A stretch of DNA of 64,000 bases from Pedobacter mendelii (GTDB lineage: Bacteria > Bacteroidota > Bacteroidia > Sphingobacteriales > Sphingobacteriaceae), in assembly GCF_014635725.1 (NCBI RefSeq), contig NZ_BMDJ01000008.1, positions 153,541 through 217,540 on the forward strand, written 5' to 3'. Below are positions 53,848 to 63,669 of the stretch, piece after piece. Position numbers and translations under genes: made by a program. The notes under the pieces are model-generated. The model worked only from the letters and a program-made list of their open reading frames with translations. It had not been told where the DNA came from and searched no databases. Numbering within the stretch: the stretch's first letter is position 1; each line of letters begins with the position of its first letter.

Positions 53848-55329
53848 TTAAAAATTGGGATTTTGTACCAATACACCTCCAGCTTTGTCGATTTCTACCT
53901 GTGGTATTGGATAATAATAATGTTTAGGACGAATAAATGTAACTGTTTTTCCCTGGTCTATAGGTGCTTTTGAAACTACAAGATTATAGATTGCAGCAAT
54001 ATTAACCAATCCTTTTTTATCCCAGCGCATTAAATCCTGGTGCCTTTCTCCTTCTCCAGCCAGTTCTACACGTCTTTCATGAATCAATTGAGTCATTCCG
54101 GCACCACTTACAGGTGGTAAGAGCGTTGAAGCCCTTCGGCGAACCTGGTTAATAAGCGCATCTCCGGCACCTGCACCCTGGGTACGGATTTTTGCTTCGG
54201 CAACCAAAAGGTAAATATCTGCAGAACGCATCAACGGAACTGCATAATTATGATCAACACCATTACCTTCAGCAGAACCAAATGGATAGAATACAGCATA
54301 TTTTCTAAATGCAAATCCTGTAGAAGATAAACTGCTTGTAAAAGTCTGATCATTTACACCATCCCCAATATTAATCTTGTCGCCAACACTAAGCAGTGTA
54401 GCGGCCTTACGTGAATCATTTGCTTCAAATTCGTTGGCTAAACCTTGTAGTGGTTGGCTAAAGCCATAACCTCCCCATGCTCTGGGGATGTAATAAATGG
54501 TATAATCGTTTTGAACTACGTTTTGTAAGCCTTGCACAGAAAAAAGAATTTCGGTACTATTTTCGTTTGCCCGGGTAAAGTTTTCCTTATAGGTAGCTGC
54601 TAAATTATAATTTGGGTTATCAATTAAACGCTGACCCGTGGTAATGGCCTCCGGTAATTTTTCCCAATACATATAAAGTTTTGTAAGCAATCCTAAAGCA
54701 GTTCCTCTACTAACGCGGCCTCTATCCGTTGCGCTATAAGATTCAGGCAGCATGTCAACCGCTTTTAATAAATCAGCTTCAATTTGTTTCCTTACTTCCT
54801 CAATACTTGATTTAGGTTTATTAAAGGTTTTGTTTGTAAAATCTGATTCAGAAATGATAGGCACGTCTCCATAAATTAACATCAGGCGCCAGTAGCCAAA
54901 AGCACGCATAAAATATGCTTCGCCCATACTTCTCTTCCGAACGGCTTCGTTCATTGTTGCAATTTTAGGGATATTAATAATTGCATTAGTCGAACGGTTA
55001 ACGGTTTCGTATTTATATGTCCAGCTGAATCTTACCTGTGCGTTCGACGCATCGTAGGTTAAATTTTCTATCGCTTCATCTTCCGAATGGTCGCCCGAGC
55101 GCCAATAGTCATCAGAAGCTACATCAAAAGTGGTTTCGGCATGACTGATATAGTCTTCCTGCTCCAGAAGGCTATATATTCCTGAAACTGCATTTACAGC
55201 ATCGGTTTCATTTCTAAAATAATTGTCGGTATTGTAAACACCTTTCTGATCAAGATCAAGATTTTTCTTGCAGGCTGTAGCTAAAAATACAATCGCTGTT
55301 AGTACAAGAATATTTATTTTCGTTTTCAT
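53848..55329 (-). CDS. SusD/RagB-family glycan-binding lipoprotein, PUL 2
   Basis: 493 residues with a lipoprotein signal (IVFLATAC, lipidated Cys about residue 20). Classical RagB/SusD features: DNYFRNETDAVNAVSGIYSL at the start of the helical half, GEAYFMRAFGYWRLMLIYGD, GLLTKLYMYWEKLPEAI, and the C-terminal RRVELAGEGERHQDLMRWDK with a final YYPIPQVEIDKAGGVLVQNP. It forms the lid on the SusC just upstream (4-bp gap) and captures the target glycan at the surface. This subgroup differs from the SusD-like_2 member of PUL 1. Confidence 0.93.
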   Translation of the reverse strand: MKTKINILVLTAIVFLATACKKNLDLDQKGVYNTDNYFRNETDAVNAVSGIYSLLEQEDYISHAETTFDVASDDYWRSGDHSEDEAIENLTYDASNAQVRFSWTYKYETVNRSTNAIINIPKIATMNEAVRKRSMGEAYFMRAFGYWRLMLIYGDVPIISESDFTNKTFNKPKSSIEEVRKQIEADLLKAVDMLPESYSATDRGRVSRGTALGLLTKLYMYWEKLPEAITTGQRLIDNPNYNLAATYKENFTRANENSTEILFSVQGLQNVVQNDYTIYYIPRAWGGYGFSQPLQGLANEFEANDSRKAATLLSVGDKINIGDGVNDQTFTSSLSSTGFAFRKYAVFYPFGSAEGNGVDHNYAVPLMRSADIYLLVAEAKIRTQGAGAGDALINQVRRRASTLLPPVSGAGMTQLIHERRVELAGEGERHQDLMRWDKKGLVNIAAIYNLVVSKAPIDQGKTVTFIRPKHYYYPIPQVEIDKAGGVLVQNPNF

Positions 55330-55333
55330 AGGA

Positions 55334-58300
55334 TTATAATTTAAGGGTTAAACCAAATGTAAATGAACGTACTGAAGGGTACTGAGCAACGTCAACACCT
55401 CTTTGTCTGTTGCCATCTGTATAACCCAATTCTGGGGTATAGCCGGTGTATTTTGTAAGCATAAACACATTTTGTCCGGTTACATATAGCCTCAGGCTGC
55501 TGAAGGTTGTCTTTTTAATCAGTGTTGATGGGAAAGTATAACCAAGTGTGATGTTTTTTAAACTGAAATAACTACCATTCTCAATGAATAAATCCGATGT
55601 GCGATAATTATCATTCGAACGGTCGAGCGACATTCTTGGAATGGTATTACTCGTTCCCGGGCCAGTCCATCTTCCAATGGTTTCACCATATAAATTAAAC
55701 GAATAGGTAGGATCTATGCCCTGCATCCGGTCGGCATTGTACAAGTCTACACCGAATACACCAGTAAAATTAGCTGCTAAATCGAAGTTTTTGTAAGATA
55801 CACTACCCTGAAGACCCATAGTGGCTTTAGGGTTTGGGTTGCCCAGGTAAGTTCGGTCTTTTCCATCAATTAAACCATCTCCGTTTACATCGAGGAAACG
55901 AACGTCTCCAGGTTTGATAGAACCTTTTCGCGAATCATTTGCTAATGCGGCATCGTTATCTATTTCAGCCTGGGTTTGATATAAGCCATTTGTTTTCCAT
56001 CCGTAGAAAGAAGAAATTGACTGTCCCTCGTATGTTCTTGAAATTTCCTGGCTTGAACGGCCGTAAACTTTTGATGAAATATAAGCACTTTCTCCGTAAA
56101 GTTTGGTGATTTTATTTTTGATGAAAGCACCATTTACACCAACAGAATATTTTACCTGATCACCTGCACTATAGTTAATTTCGGCCTCTATACCACGGTT
56201 GTTCATCTCTCCGGCATTCACATCTGATGCGATTGTTGTACCGGCGGTACCTACCTGAACTGCCGGAATCAGCATTTCTTTGGTGTCTTTATTAAAATAT
56301 GTTAGGGTTGTATTCAGTTTATTTTTGAGGAATCCGGCTTCAACACTCATATTCGTCATTGCCGAACGTTCCCAGGTAATATTAGGATTAGCTGTTTTAG
56401 TGATTGCTGCTCCATTATATCCTGCACCGCCAAAAGTATATCCATTGGTTCCGTATGTATTTCCAACCAGAATAGAACTTACATATTGAAATGGCGTTAC
56501 GTTTTGATTACCCAATTCGCCCCATCCACCTGTTACTTTTAAATTGCTGATCCAGCTTATATCTTTCATGAAACTTTCGTTAGAAATTCTCCATCCCACA
56601 GAAAAGGCAGGGAAATATCCCCATTGTTTACCTGGTGCAAAACGAGATGAACCATCGGCTCTAAATGTCAGCGTAGCTAGAAACCGGCCGTCGTAATCAT
56701 AAAAACCTCGTGCAAATACCGATTCTAAAGCGGTAGGATCATCTGCAGTGCCAGATGCGGTTAATAAAGTATTGCCTTGATTTAAAACACGTTGATCAAA
56801 ACTGGTATTATCATATCCAATTCTTGCTGCGCTGAAATTGCTTCCCTGAAAGTTCTGTTTAGAATAGCCAGTTGTTATTGTGATATGGCTTTTATTAATC
56901 GTTTTATCATAAGTAAGAAATAAATCAAGTAAATTTGAATACGCCTCAGATTCCGATTGGGTTAAACTAGAGTTGGTAGTAGGTCTTGCCTGGTTTACAT
57001 CCAGAATGTTAAAATTGTAACCTCTGCCAATCGTTCCGTCAAAGCCGTAGTTGGCACGGAATTTCAAATCTTGCATGATATTTACCTCAGCAAATACATT
57101 CGCAATTACCCTGTATTTTCGGGTATAAGCATCTGTTTGTTGTATGGTTGCATAAGGGTTATTAATGTCTCCAAGTTGATTGGCAAAAGCTTTGGAAGTC
57201 CCAAAACTACCGTCATCATTTATTATCGGAATTGCAGGATTAAAACGTAGGGCTGAGAAAATTAAACCAGCTTGAGAATCATTATTATTAAATGAATTAC
57301 TCTCTGTAAAAGTGCCCTGTATGTTCTCCCCTACTCTTAACCATGATTTTATTTTATGCTCTGAGTTAATCCGGGTGCTATAACGTTTAAATCTTGCTTT
57401 ATCAACAACACCTTTTTCATCGTACATCGAAGCAGCAAAATAATAGGTAGAGGTTTCATTTCCACCCTGTATATTTACATCACCACTGTTCACCTTACCT
57501 GTGCCCAGAATTGCTTTCTGCCAGTCGGTACGTTGTGTAGCGTAATAGGGATCATCCCATGGGGCTTCTATTGTAGCGCCATCATTAGCGTAGCGCTCTC
57601 TTTTAAGCATATATAAATCTGGTGCGGTTAACAGGTTAATATAACGGGTAGTATTGGAAAAACCAGTGTAGGCGTTTACCGATGTTGATAATTTCTGACT
57701 ATAACTACCCTTTTTTGTGGTTACCAACACCACGCCATTTGCCGCTCTTGTACCATAAATAGCACTTGAAGATGCGTCTTTTAAAATCTCTACTGAGGCG
57801 ATATCGTTTGGATTTACATCACTTAAAGCATCTGGATTACTGGAAGGAACCCCGTCGATTACAACCAAAGGGTTGGCATCGTTAATGGTTCCTGTTCCGC
57901 GGATTCTGATACTTGGGGCAGCACCTGGCGAACCATCATTGCGTAATATGTTAACCCCTGCGGCACGACCATCTAAAGCTTGTGTAACTGAAGCAACCGG
58001 CAGGTTCTGAATATCCGAACCTTTAACACTGGAAATAGAACCGGTAACATCTATCTTTTTTGTGGTACCGTAACCCACAACCACTACTTCGTTAAGATTT
58101 TGATTATTCTCTGATAGTATTGTCGAAATTACCGATTTACCACCAATAGGAACAGTGGTTTTCTGGTAACCGATATAAGTAAATTCAAGAATACCATCTC
58201 CGGGAGCGCTAATAGAAAACTCTCCATTATCGTTAGTGGTTGTTCCGATAGTAGAGCCTTGTAATTTTACGCTCACGCCAGGGAGCGTAACTCCTTTTGC

Positions 58301-58456
58301 ATCCGTAACTTTTCCCTTTATTACCGATTGTGCAAAGGCAGTTTGGAACTGTAAAGAAAGCAGTAACAACAATATGATTATTGCCTTAAATGGTTGGTAG
58401 AAATTAAACGAGCGGCTGGCATGTAAAAATGCGAAAATCGTTTGTAAATGTTTCAT
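55334..58456 (-). CDS. SusC/RagA-family TonB-linked outer-membrane transporter, PUL 2
   Basis: About 1040 residues from the ATG at 58456; an ATG at 58495 would add 13. From 58456 the protein starts with a long signal region (IIILLLLLSLQFQTAFAQ). Then come a carboxypeptidase-like domain (VIKGKVTDAKGVTLPGVSV), the plug with LNEVVVVGYGTTKKIDVTGS, DVNPNDIASVEILKDASSSA and IYGTRAANGVVLVTTKKG, and a barrel ending RSFTFGLTLKL. All the standard SusC hallmarks are present. It imports the glycan pieces produced at the surface, with the SusD downstream. A 449-bp divergent region separates it from the ROK regulator. Confidence 0.95.
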   Translation of the reverse strand: MKHLQTIFAFLHASRSFNFYQPFKAIIILLLLLSLQFQTAFAQSVIKGKVTDAKGVTLPGVSVKLQGSTIGTTTNDNGEFSISAPGDGILEFTYIGYQKTTVPIGGKSVISTILSENNQNLNEVVVVGYGTTKKIDVTGSISSVKGSDIQNLPVASVTQALDGRAAGVNILRNDGSPGAAPSIRIRGTGTINDANPLVVIDGVPSSNPDALSDVNPNDIASVEILKDASSSAIYGTRAANGVVLVTTKKGSYSQKLSTSVNAYTGFSNTTRYINLLTAPDLYMLKRERYANDGATIEAPWDDPYYATQRTDWQKAILGTGKVNSGDVNIQGGNETSTYYFAASMYDEKGVVDKARFKRYSTRINSEHKIKSWLRVGENIQGTFTESNSFNNNDSQAGLIFSALRFNPAIPIINDDGSFGTSKAFANQLGDINNPYATIQQTDAYTRKYRVIANVFAEVNIMQDLKFRANYGFDGTIGRGYNFNILDVNQARPTTNSSLTQSESEAYSNLLDLFLTYDKTINKSHITITTGYSKQNFQGSNFSAARIGYDNTSFDQRVLNQGNTLLTASGTADDPTALESVFARGFYDYDGRFLATLTFRADGSSRFAPGKQWGYFPAFSVGWRISNESFMKDISWISNLKVTGGWGELGNQNVTPFQYVSSILVGNTYGTNGYTFGGAGYNGAAITKTANPNITWERSAMTNMSVEAGFLKNKLNTTLTYFNKDTKEMLIPAVQVGTAGTTIASDVNAGEMNNRGIEAEINYSAGDQVKYSVGVNGAFIKNKITKLYGESAYISSKVYGRSSQEISRTYEGQSISSFYGWKTNGLYQTQAEIDNDAALANDSRKGSIKPGDVRFLDVNGDGLIDGKDRTYLGNPNPKATMGLQGSVSYKNFDLAANFTGVFGVDLYNADRMQGIDPTYSFNLYGETIGRWTGPGTSNTIPRMSLDRSNDNYRTSDLFIENGSYFSLKNITLGYTFPSTLIKKTTFSSLRLYVTGQNVFMLTKYTGYTPELGYTDGNRQRGVDVAQYPSVRSFTFGLTLKL

Positions 58457-58905
58457 CAAATAGTTTGTTTGAATACTGTACGATATAGAGAGCATTTAAT
58501 CTGCCCTGATTTACCACATCAGCATAATGAAAATAAATTTATTTTTTCTGTAAATCATAAAGTCTTTCTGACTTTGATGCAAGTCGATTACGAATCTGAA
58601 GTGAAGGTCTTGTTCATTGTCTGGTTTTTAAGTTTTGAATACTTATAGTTGTTTTGGCTAATTGCAAATAATTGGTGGTTCCTTTTGTTAATTACACCTT
58701 ACTTTAAAAAGGTTAACATCTTAAATCCCTAAAATCATTCTTATTTTAAAGTTATGTAAAAATAGTTTATAAAATAAAAATATTCCTATTTTTTTTATAA
58801 AACAAATTATAATTGAATATTTTTTATAAAAACTATAATACTTATTATAAAATTTAATAAAAGAAAGCTATTTTTGTTTCACAACTATTTAAATACGCAA
58901 CCAAT
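58457..58905. promoter_or_regulatory. Divergent promoter region of PUL 2 with AT-rich dyads
   Basis: No gene. The half near the ROK start is very AT-rich and holds dyads resembling the PUL 1 site in layout: TTTAT-AAA-ATAAA (58766-58778), a one-mismatch TTTAT-AAA-ACAAA (58794-58806) and TTATTA-N7-TAATAA (58842-58860). These are candidate ROK operators. In such AT-rich DNA short dyads also arise by chance. Confidence 0.4.
58869..58876 (+). promoter_or_regulatory. -7 promoter box for the PUL 2 ROK gene
   Basis: TATTTTTG is an exact TAnnTTTG match 30 bp before the start at 58906. No TTTG is found 19 bp upstream, so the -33 part is weak. The candidate dyad at 58842-58860 lies where the upstream element would be. 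Confidence 0.5.
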
Positions 58906-60177
58906 ATGGATATATCATTTCGGCCTGATTACTTTTCTGTAGATGAAATTAGACTCCGTAAACTGAGTAACATAGAGAGAAAAAAATACCTTCAAAAAAT
59001 TAAAATACTCAAATATATCTACCAGAATGGAGTTGCAACGGTTAGTGAAATCTTCAACGCTGTTGGAATTAGTTCCCCTACATGCTTAATTCTTCTACAT
59101 GAACTGATTGCTGATAATGTTTTGGAGAAAAATGGTAAAGGGGAATCTGTAGGAGGTAGAAAGCCAGATATCTATTTATTAAGAGATGCAACATTTTATA
59201 TCGTCAGTATCGATATGGAAAAGTTCAGGACGAGGGCCGTTATCCTCGACAATAACAATAATTTCATCACAACAATTCATACTTTAGGTAAGGGAATCAG
59301 CAAAGATGAGTCGACGCTTACAGACCTTTATACTTTTATCAATGAACTGATATCTTCTGCTAAGATCGATAAGAGCAGGCTGGTTGGAATAGGCATCTCA
59401 ATGCCAGGATTGGTTGATACAGAAGCGGGAGTGAATTATACCTATTTAAGACCAAAAAGTAAAGAAAAAACATTGCAACAAGTATTGGAAGAGGCCTTCG
59501 GCTATCCTGTATTTCTGCAAAATGACGTGAAATGTGCTGCCATCGCAGAAAGTAAATATGGATTGGCAAAAGGAATTAGCGATGCCCTTGTGGTATTGAT
59601 GGATTGGGGTGTTGGATTAGGCATCATCATGGATGGTAAAATGCGTAAGGGTAGCAGAGGCTTTTCCGGAGAAGTTGGCCATATTCCATTGATGGATGAA
59701 GGCGCATTATGTTATTGTGGCAAAAAAGGATGTTTGGAAACTGTAGCTTCGGGTGTTGCACTCGCAAGAATGGCGAAAGAAGGCATTAAATCTGGTCAAC
59801 ATTCCTTGCTGAATGAATTATCAGATTATGAAGTTGAAAAAATTGAACCTCATTTGGTGATTGATGCCGCCAACAGGGGTGATCAATATGCAATTAGTAT
59901 CCTGTCTGTAGTTGGTAATAACCTCGGTAAAGGTATCGCCACATTGGTACAGCTCTTTAATCCTGAACTCATTATTTTAGGCGGTAAAATGGCGGAGGCA
60001 AAGCAATACATAACAATTCCAATCATACAGGCGATTAATACTTATAGCATGACTGAAATCAGAGAAAATACAAGAATTGACACTTCAGAGCTGGGTCAGG
60101 ATTCCTGCATTCTAGGTGTTGCGAGTATGGTAATTAATAGCATTATTGAAAGACAAGTCCGGTTCGCTGAAATATAG
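58906..60177 (+). CDS. ROK-family transcriptional regulator, PUL 2
   Basis: 423 residues. N-terminal HTH (about 30-90: ILKYIYQNGVATVSEIF, then AVGISSPTCLILLHELIAD and a wing ending SVGGRKPD). The ROK domain shows GIGISMPGLVDTEAG, QNDVKCAAIAESKYGLAKG, LMDWGVGLGIIMDGK, GEVGHIPLMDEG and the zinc motif CYCGKKGCLE. It is a homologue of the PUL 1 regulator, but longer at the N-terminus. It is divergent from susC and lies 29 bp before GH43, so it is likely co-transcribed with it and represses the minus-strand PUL 2 operon. Confidence 0.92.
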   Translation: MDISFRPDYFSVDEIRLRKLSNIERKKYLQKIKILKYIYQNGVATVSEIFNAVGISSPTCLILLHELIADNVLEKNGKGESVGGRKPDIYLLRDATFYIVSIDMEKFRTRAVILDNNNNFITTIHTLGKGISKDESTLTDLYTFINELISSAKIDKSRLVGIGISMPGLVDTEAGVNYTYLRPKSKEKTLQQVLEEAFGYPVFLQNDVKCAAIAESKYGLAKGISDALVVLMDWGVGLGIIMDGKMRKGSRGFSGEVGHIPLMDEGALCYCGKKGCLETVASGVALARMAKEGIKSGQHSLLNELSDYEVEKIEPHLVIDAANRGDQYAISILSVVGNNLGKGIATLVQLFNPELIILGGKMAEAKQYITIPIIQAINTYSMTEIRENTRIDTSELGQDSCILGVASMVINSIIERQVRFAEI

Positions 60178-60206
60178 AAAATTAAAAAAACACTATTAAT
60201 TAAGTT

Positions 60207-61808
60207 ATGCAACGCCTTATTCTTATCTATTTCATCGTTTTTATTTTTGCCAACACGTATTCATTTGCCCAAATAAATAATCAGGCACCAATTTGGGGTC
60301 AATGGGAAAACTGGGGAGATAACAGAAATGGCACTTACAACAACCCCATATTACCTGCCGATTATAGCGACCTCGATTGCATCCGCGTAGGAACTGATTA
60401 TTATGCGGTTTCATCCACATTCCAGTATTCGCCAGGATTTGCAATCCTCCACTCAAAAGATATGGTGAATTGGGAAATCATAAGCCATGCAGTAAACGAC
60501 ATCACTTCAATTTCTCCGGAAATGAACTGGGATAAAATGAACAGGTATGGAAAAGGAATATGGGCGGGTGCTATACGTTACCATGATAAAAAATTCTGGA
60601 TCTATTTCGGCACACCCGATGAAGGCTATTTTATGACGACTGCCGAAAAACCCGAAGGTCCCTGGCAACCCCTTCATCAGGTATTAGCTAAAAAGGGATG
60701 GGACGATTGTAGTCCTTTTTGGGATGATGATGGGCAAGGTTATTTAGTGGGAACAAACTTTAGCGATGGTTATAAAATCTACCTTTTTAAAATGACAGCT
60801 GATGGCAAAGAACTGATTGAAGGCTCTGATAAAGTTATTCATCAGTCGGAAGGAAGCGAGGCCAATAAATTGTACAAAATTAATGGTATTTATTATCATT
60901 TTTTTAGTGAGGTAAAATCCGAAGGCCGAACTATCATGATGGAAAGGTCAAAGAATATTTATGGCCCTTATACCGAGGAAAAACAATTGAGCCATGCCGA
61001 AAAGCAATTTAATGAACCCAACCAGGGTGGTATGGTACAGACCCAGAATGGAGACTGGTATTTTCTTACCCATCATGGTACCGGCGATTGGTCTGGGCGA
61101 ATTATGAGCTTGTTACCGGTAAGCTGGATTGATGGCTGGCCAATTATCGGAAAGGTTGGCCAGGACAAGATAGGTTCAATGGTATGGTCTGGTAAAAAAC
61201 CAATTAACCCTGGCGTAGTTTATGAACCGCAAACGAGTGATGAGTTTAACCAATTTAATTTGCCGCCACAATGGGAATGGAATTACCATCCAAGAGCAGA
61301 AAAATGGTCGTTAAAAGAAAGAGCCGGTTGGTTAAGGCTCCGTGCATTCAAACCCATTGAAGCAAACAATCTGTTGAAAGTAGGAAATACCCTAACCCAG
61401 CGTACATACCGCACAAAAGCAAATGAGGTTATTATAAAAATAGATTTCAGCGGAATCGCCAATGGTCAAAAGGCCGGACTTTCGCACTTTGGAGCAACTG
61501 CATATACTACTTTAGGAATTGCATGCGAAGGTAAAGTAAGCCATTTAGAACTAAATATAAAGGGGAAAATTACAAAAGGTCCTGTATTAAACGGTCAAAA
61601 AATTTGGCTAAAATCAACCTGGGGATTGGATGGCAAAAGCCAGTTTTATTATAGCATGAACGGCAAAAAATATATAACTTTCGGAAAGCTTTATCAAATG
61701 GAATGGGGCTCGTATCGCGGCGACCGGATAGCGATTTACAATTATAATAACCTGTCAGATGAGGGCTATATTGATGTCGACTATTTTCATTACACCTATA
61801 GTAAATAA
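60207..61808 (+). CDS. GH43 family glycoside hydrolase (beta-xylosidase/arabinosidase type)
   Basis: 533 residues with a signal peptide (1-22, ending SFAQ). The five-blade propeller shows the catalytic base region YNNPILPADYSDLDCIRVG (Asp55 by position), the pKa-modulating Asp region GWDDCSPFWDDDG (about 165-176) and the acid Glu218 in EGSEANKLYKING. A beta-sandwich (about 345-533: SDEFNQFNLPPQWEWNYHP onward) is the GH43_C2-type domain common in xylosidases. The usual base motif 'DPS' reads DLD here, a mild departure. It follows the ROK gene by 29 bp and extends PUL 2 toward pentose-containing side chains. Confidence 0.9.
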   Translation: MQRLILIYFIVFIFANTYSFAQINNQAPIWGQWENWGDNRNGTYNNPILPADYSDLDCIRVGTDYYAVSSTFQYSPGFAILHSKDMVNWEIISHAVNDITSISPEMNWDKMNRYGKGIWAGAIRYHDKKFWIYFGTPDEGYFMTTAEKPEGPWQPLHQVLAKKGWDDCSPFWDDDGQGYLVGTNFSDGYKIYLFKMTADGKELIEGSDKVIHQSEGSEANKLYKINGIYYHFFSEVKSEGRTIMMERSKNIYGPYTEEKQLSHAEKQFNEPNQGGMVQTQNGDWYFLTHHGTGDWSGRIMSLLPVSWIDGWPIIGKVGQDKIGSMVWSGKKPINPGVVYEPQTSDEFNQFNLPPQWEWNYHPRAEKWSLKERAGWLRLRAFKPIEANNLLKVGNTLTQRTYRTKANEVIIKIDFSGIANGQKAGLSHFGATAYTTLGIACEGKVSHLELNIKGKITKGPVLNGQKIWLKSTWGLDGKSQFYYSMNGKKYITFGKLYQMEWGSYRGDRIAIYNYNNLSDEGYIDVDYFHYTYSK

Positions 61809-61859
61809 CCGGAAAGCCATGCTCATAAAATTATAGCTGGACTGTTTAAGGATTATGAA

Positions 61860-62372
61860 CTATGCATCCGGATATAAAGCATTAATATCATTGATTAACT
61901 TTTGAAACTTGGTTTCGGTCTCATCACTTTCAATGAAATAATTTAAGGTATGTGCAATGACTTCGCTTTCAGAAATTTTAAAAACTTGGAGGCCGAGTTC
62001 ATAAAATGCCTGTGGGCTAAAAGCAAAATTATTCACTTTAAATGCCCGTAAAAATGCCAGGATTTCCCATTGATATTGCAAGGTAACTGGGAAAGCCGAA
62101 ATGGAAGAATCACCCTGTTCATCCGGATTCAAAACCAAACGCATACCAAATGGCAAATCAAGGCCAATATTTGACGTTACAATATCCAGGCTATAGAAAG
62201 CAGCATCTCCCCTTTGACTTTTGGAGTACTGCAGATTTTTATAATGAATCCTATCCAGAAGCAGATTTAAACCATCTTCTGCGAAATGCAAAAATTCAGG
62301 CAAATCATCTACTGTAATCATTTCTGATAAGGCTGGATAGTATCTTTTGGTTACGGGCTTAGTGGTTGGCAT
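61860..62372 (-). CDS. Hypothetical protein (170 residues)
   Basis: 170 residues, cytoplasmic, no family recognised. There is a mix of helices and strands, with EFLHFAEDGLNLLLDRIHYK, LPFGMRLVLNPDEQGDSSIS and a C-terminal helix KFQKLINDINALYPDA. The C-terminal helical pair with FSPQAFYELGLQVFKISE suggests a small folded domain. It is 11 bp downstream of the exonuclease gene and probably co-transcribed, so a linked role is possible, but nothing specific can be said. Confidence 0.6.
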   Translation of the reverse strand: MPTTKPVTKRYYPALSEMITVDDLPEFLHFAEDGLNLLLDRIHYKNLQYSKSQRGDAAFYSLDIVTSNIGLDLPFGMRLVLNPDEQGDSSISAFPVTLQYQWEILAFLRAFKVNNFAFSPQAFYELGLQVFKISESEVIAHTLNYFIESDETETKFQKLINDINALYPDA

Positions 62373-62383
62373 TTGCTTGTAAT

Positions 62384-62857
62384 CTAATTGTTCAAAATCC
62401 AGTTTAAAATTTTGGCTATATTTTTTGCATCATCAACACCTCTGTGGTGAGTACCTTCTAAAGGCAAATCTAATAGCTCTAGTGCACCTGCCATCCCATG
62501 TTCATGATCAAGTTTTTTCTTTAAGGCAAATAGTGTTTTAACATTGATGTGAGATGGACTAAAAGGATAACCTACATCTGTTGCAGAACATTGTCTCTGG
62601 AACTGTTTCATATCATAAGCACCAAAACTTGCCCAAGGATAACTTTGTGATAAATATTGCTTTTTTAATAGCGTACAGGCTTCGATAAAGGAAATACCAT
62701 CTTGCGCAACCATTTCAGGAGTTATTGTTGTAAGTTCTGTACAGAATGTGCCAATCGTCGAACGCTCTGGTTTTACCAAAACCCCTTTATTATCCGAGAT
62801 CTCTCCAGATTTTAAATCCAATAAACAAATGCCTATTTCTATAATATCACTTTCCAT
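62384..62857 (-). CDS. DnaQ-like 3'-5' exonuclease domain protein, start unclear
   Basis: 157 residues from the first ATG at 62857, but the open frame extends upstream to an in-frame TAA at 62960-62962 and encodes KILIVDIEATCWDGANPEG just before that ATG. The D-x-E in VDIEATCWDG is the Exo I motif with the metal-binding residues, so the true protein should include it. The later motifs are present: SFGAYDMKQFQRQC (Exo II) and GTHHRGVDDAKNIAKIL (Exo III, H-x5-D). No ATG, GTG or TTG lies between 62857 and the upstream stop. Either a non-standard start such as ATT or ATA is used, or the start was lost. Members trim RNA or DNA 3' ends. Confidence 0.7.
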   Translation of the reverse strand: MESDIIEIGICLLDLKSGEISDNKGVLVKPERSTIGTFCTELTTITPEMVAQDGISFIEACTLLKKQYLSQSYPWASFGAYDMKQFQRQCSATDVGYPFSPSHINVKTLFALKKKLDHEHGMAGALELLDLPLEGTHHRGVDDAKNIAKILNWILNN

Positions 62858-62936
62858 ACCCTCTGGATTTGCACCGTCCCAGCAGGTTGCCTCTATATCT
62901 ACAATTAGTATTTTATCTAATTTCTTTGCCCTATTT

Positions 62937-63530
62937 TTAAATAATTGGCCCTGTAGGGATTAATGGTTCAGAAAACTGGTAATATTCAAATCCCTGCCAA
63001 GTAAATTCCAAATCTGGGTCAACACCTATATTGTGTGCATAAAAATCAGATTGATACTCTTGAAGATTATTAATATGGAAGCAGGTCCCGTCTGCGTTAT
63101 ATTCAAATTCATAAAGCTCTTTTCCATTTAAATCATAATAAATTTTGATTGTACTTGTATGTTTGATAGCATTTGAAGGTAAATCAAAATAATGCCTGCA
63201 AATCGTCTCGTTGATGGGGATTATCTCTACGTAAATCTGTTTATCAACTAAAATTTTATCCTTATAACTTAGACACTCAAAAAGTTTATAGTCTCCTTGT
63301 TGTGACTCAATCTGAAAAGATGCATGTGGATCTGAATCTAAAATTGATTGCACATTGTCATGAGAAATCAAATTATAAGATGTAACAACGAGTACGCCTT
63401 TAGAGTACGTCTCAATTTTAGTTAAGATTTCATCATCATAATGTTTCAATAAATAATCACCTAATTTATTAACTTGATTTTCAAAAATTTCATTTCCAAA
63501 ACGATTGGCATATATTTGTTTTGTGCTCAT
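62937..63530 (-). CDS. Hypothetical protein (197 residues)
   Basis: 197 residues, cytoplasmic, no family recognised. The N-terminal half has a helix-rich segment (VNKLGDYLLKHYDDEILTKI), then beta-rich parts (KIYYDLNGKELYEFEYNADG) and an acidic end PDLEFTWQGFEYYQFSEPL. Its stop (62937-62939) overlaps the open frame of the downstream exonuclease, so translational coupling may help that gene start. Poly-G (63551-63557) lies upstream. Confidence 0.6.
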   Translation of the reverse strand: MSTKQIYANRFGNEIFENQVNKLGDYLLKHYDDEILTKIETYSKGVLVVTSYNLISHDNVQSILDSDPHASFQIESQQGDYKLFECLSYKDKILVDKQIYVEIIPINETICRHYFDLPSNAIKHTSTIKIYYDLNGKELYEFEYNADGTCFHINNLQEYQSDFYAHNIGVDPDLEFTWQGFEYYQFSEPLIPTGPII

Positions 63531-63633
63531 CTTTTTAAAATTTAATATATGGGGGGGTATCGAAGCCTTTTTTCTTTATTATTATTGAAATGTCCAATTC
63601 TCCATTAGGAAAAATGCCTCTTTCCCCTTGCTG

Positions 63634-63654
63634 GCGCACGCGTGTCGCGTGTGC
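63634..63654. repeat. REP-like palindrome beside the transposase remnant
   Basis: GCGCACGCG-TGT-CGCGTGTGC forms a 9-bp stem with one G:U-type mismatch and a three-base loop, unusually G+C-rich for this DNA. It lies 15 bp past the stop of the broken transposase, as REP elements do near REP-associated tyrosine transposases. Confidence 0.65.
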
Positions 63655-63669
63655 ATTAACCCAAAAAGA

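Noticed and set aside
44172..61808. Dedicated heparan-degradation locus
   Set aside because: No polysaccharide lyase, sulfatase or GH88 is present, so heparan as the target is not supported despite the NAGLU/HGSNAT pair.
63551..63557. Poly-G tract as a phase-variation switch
   Set aside because: Seven G lie upstream of the 63530 start, but there is no promoter evidence there and the run sits next to the transposase remnant.
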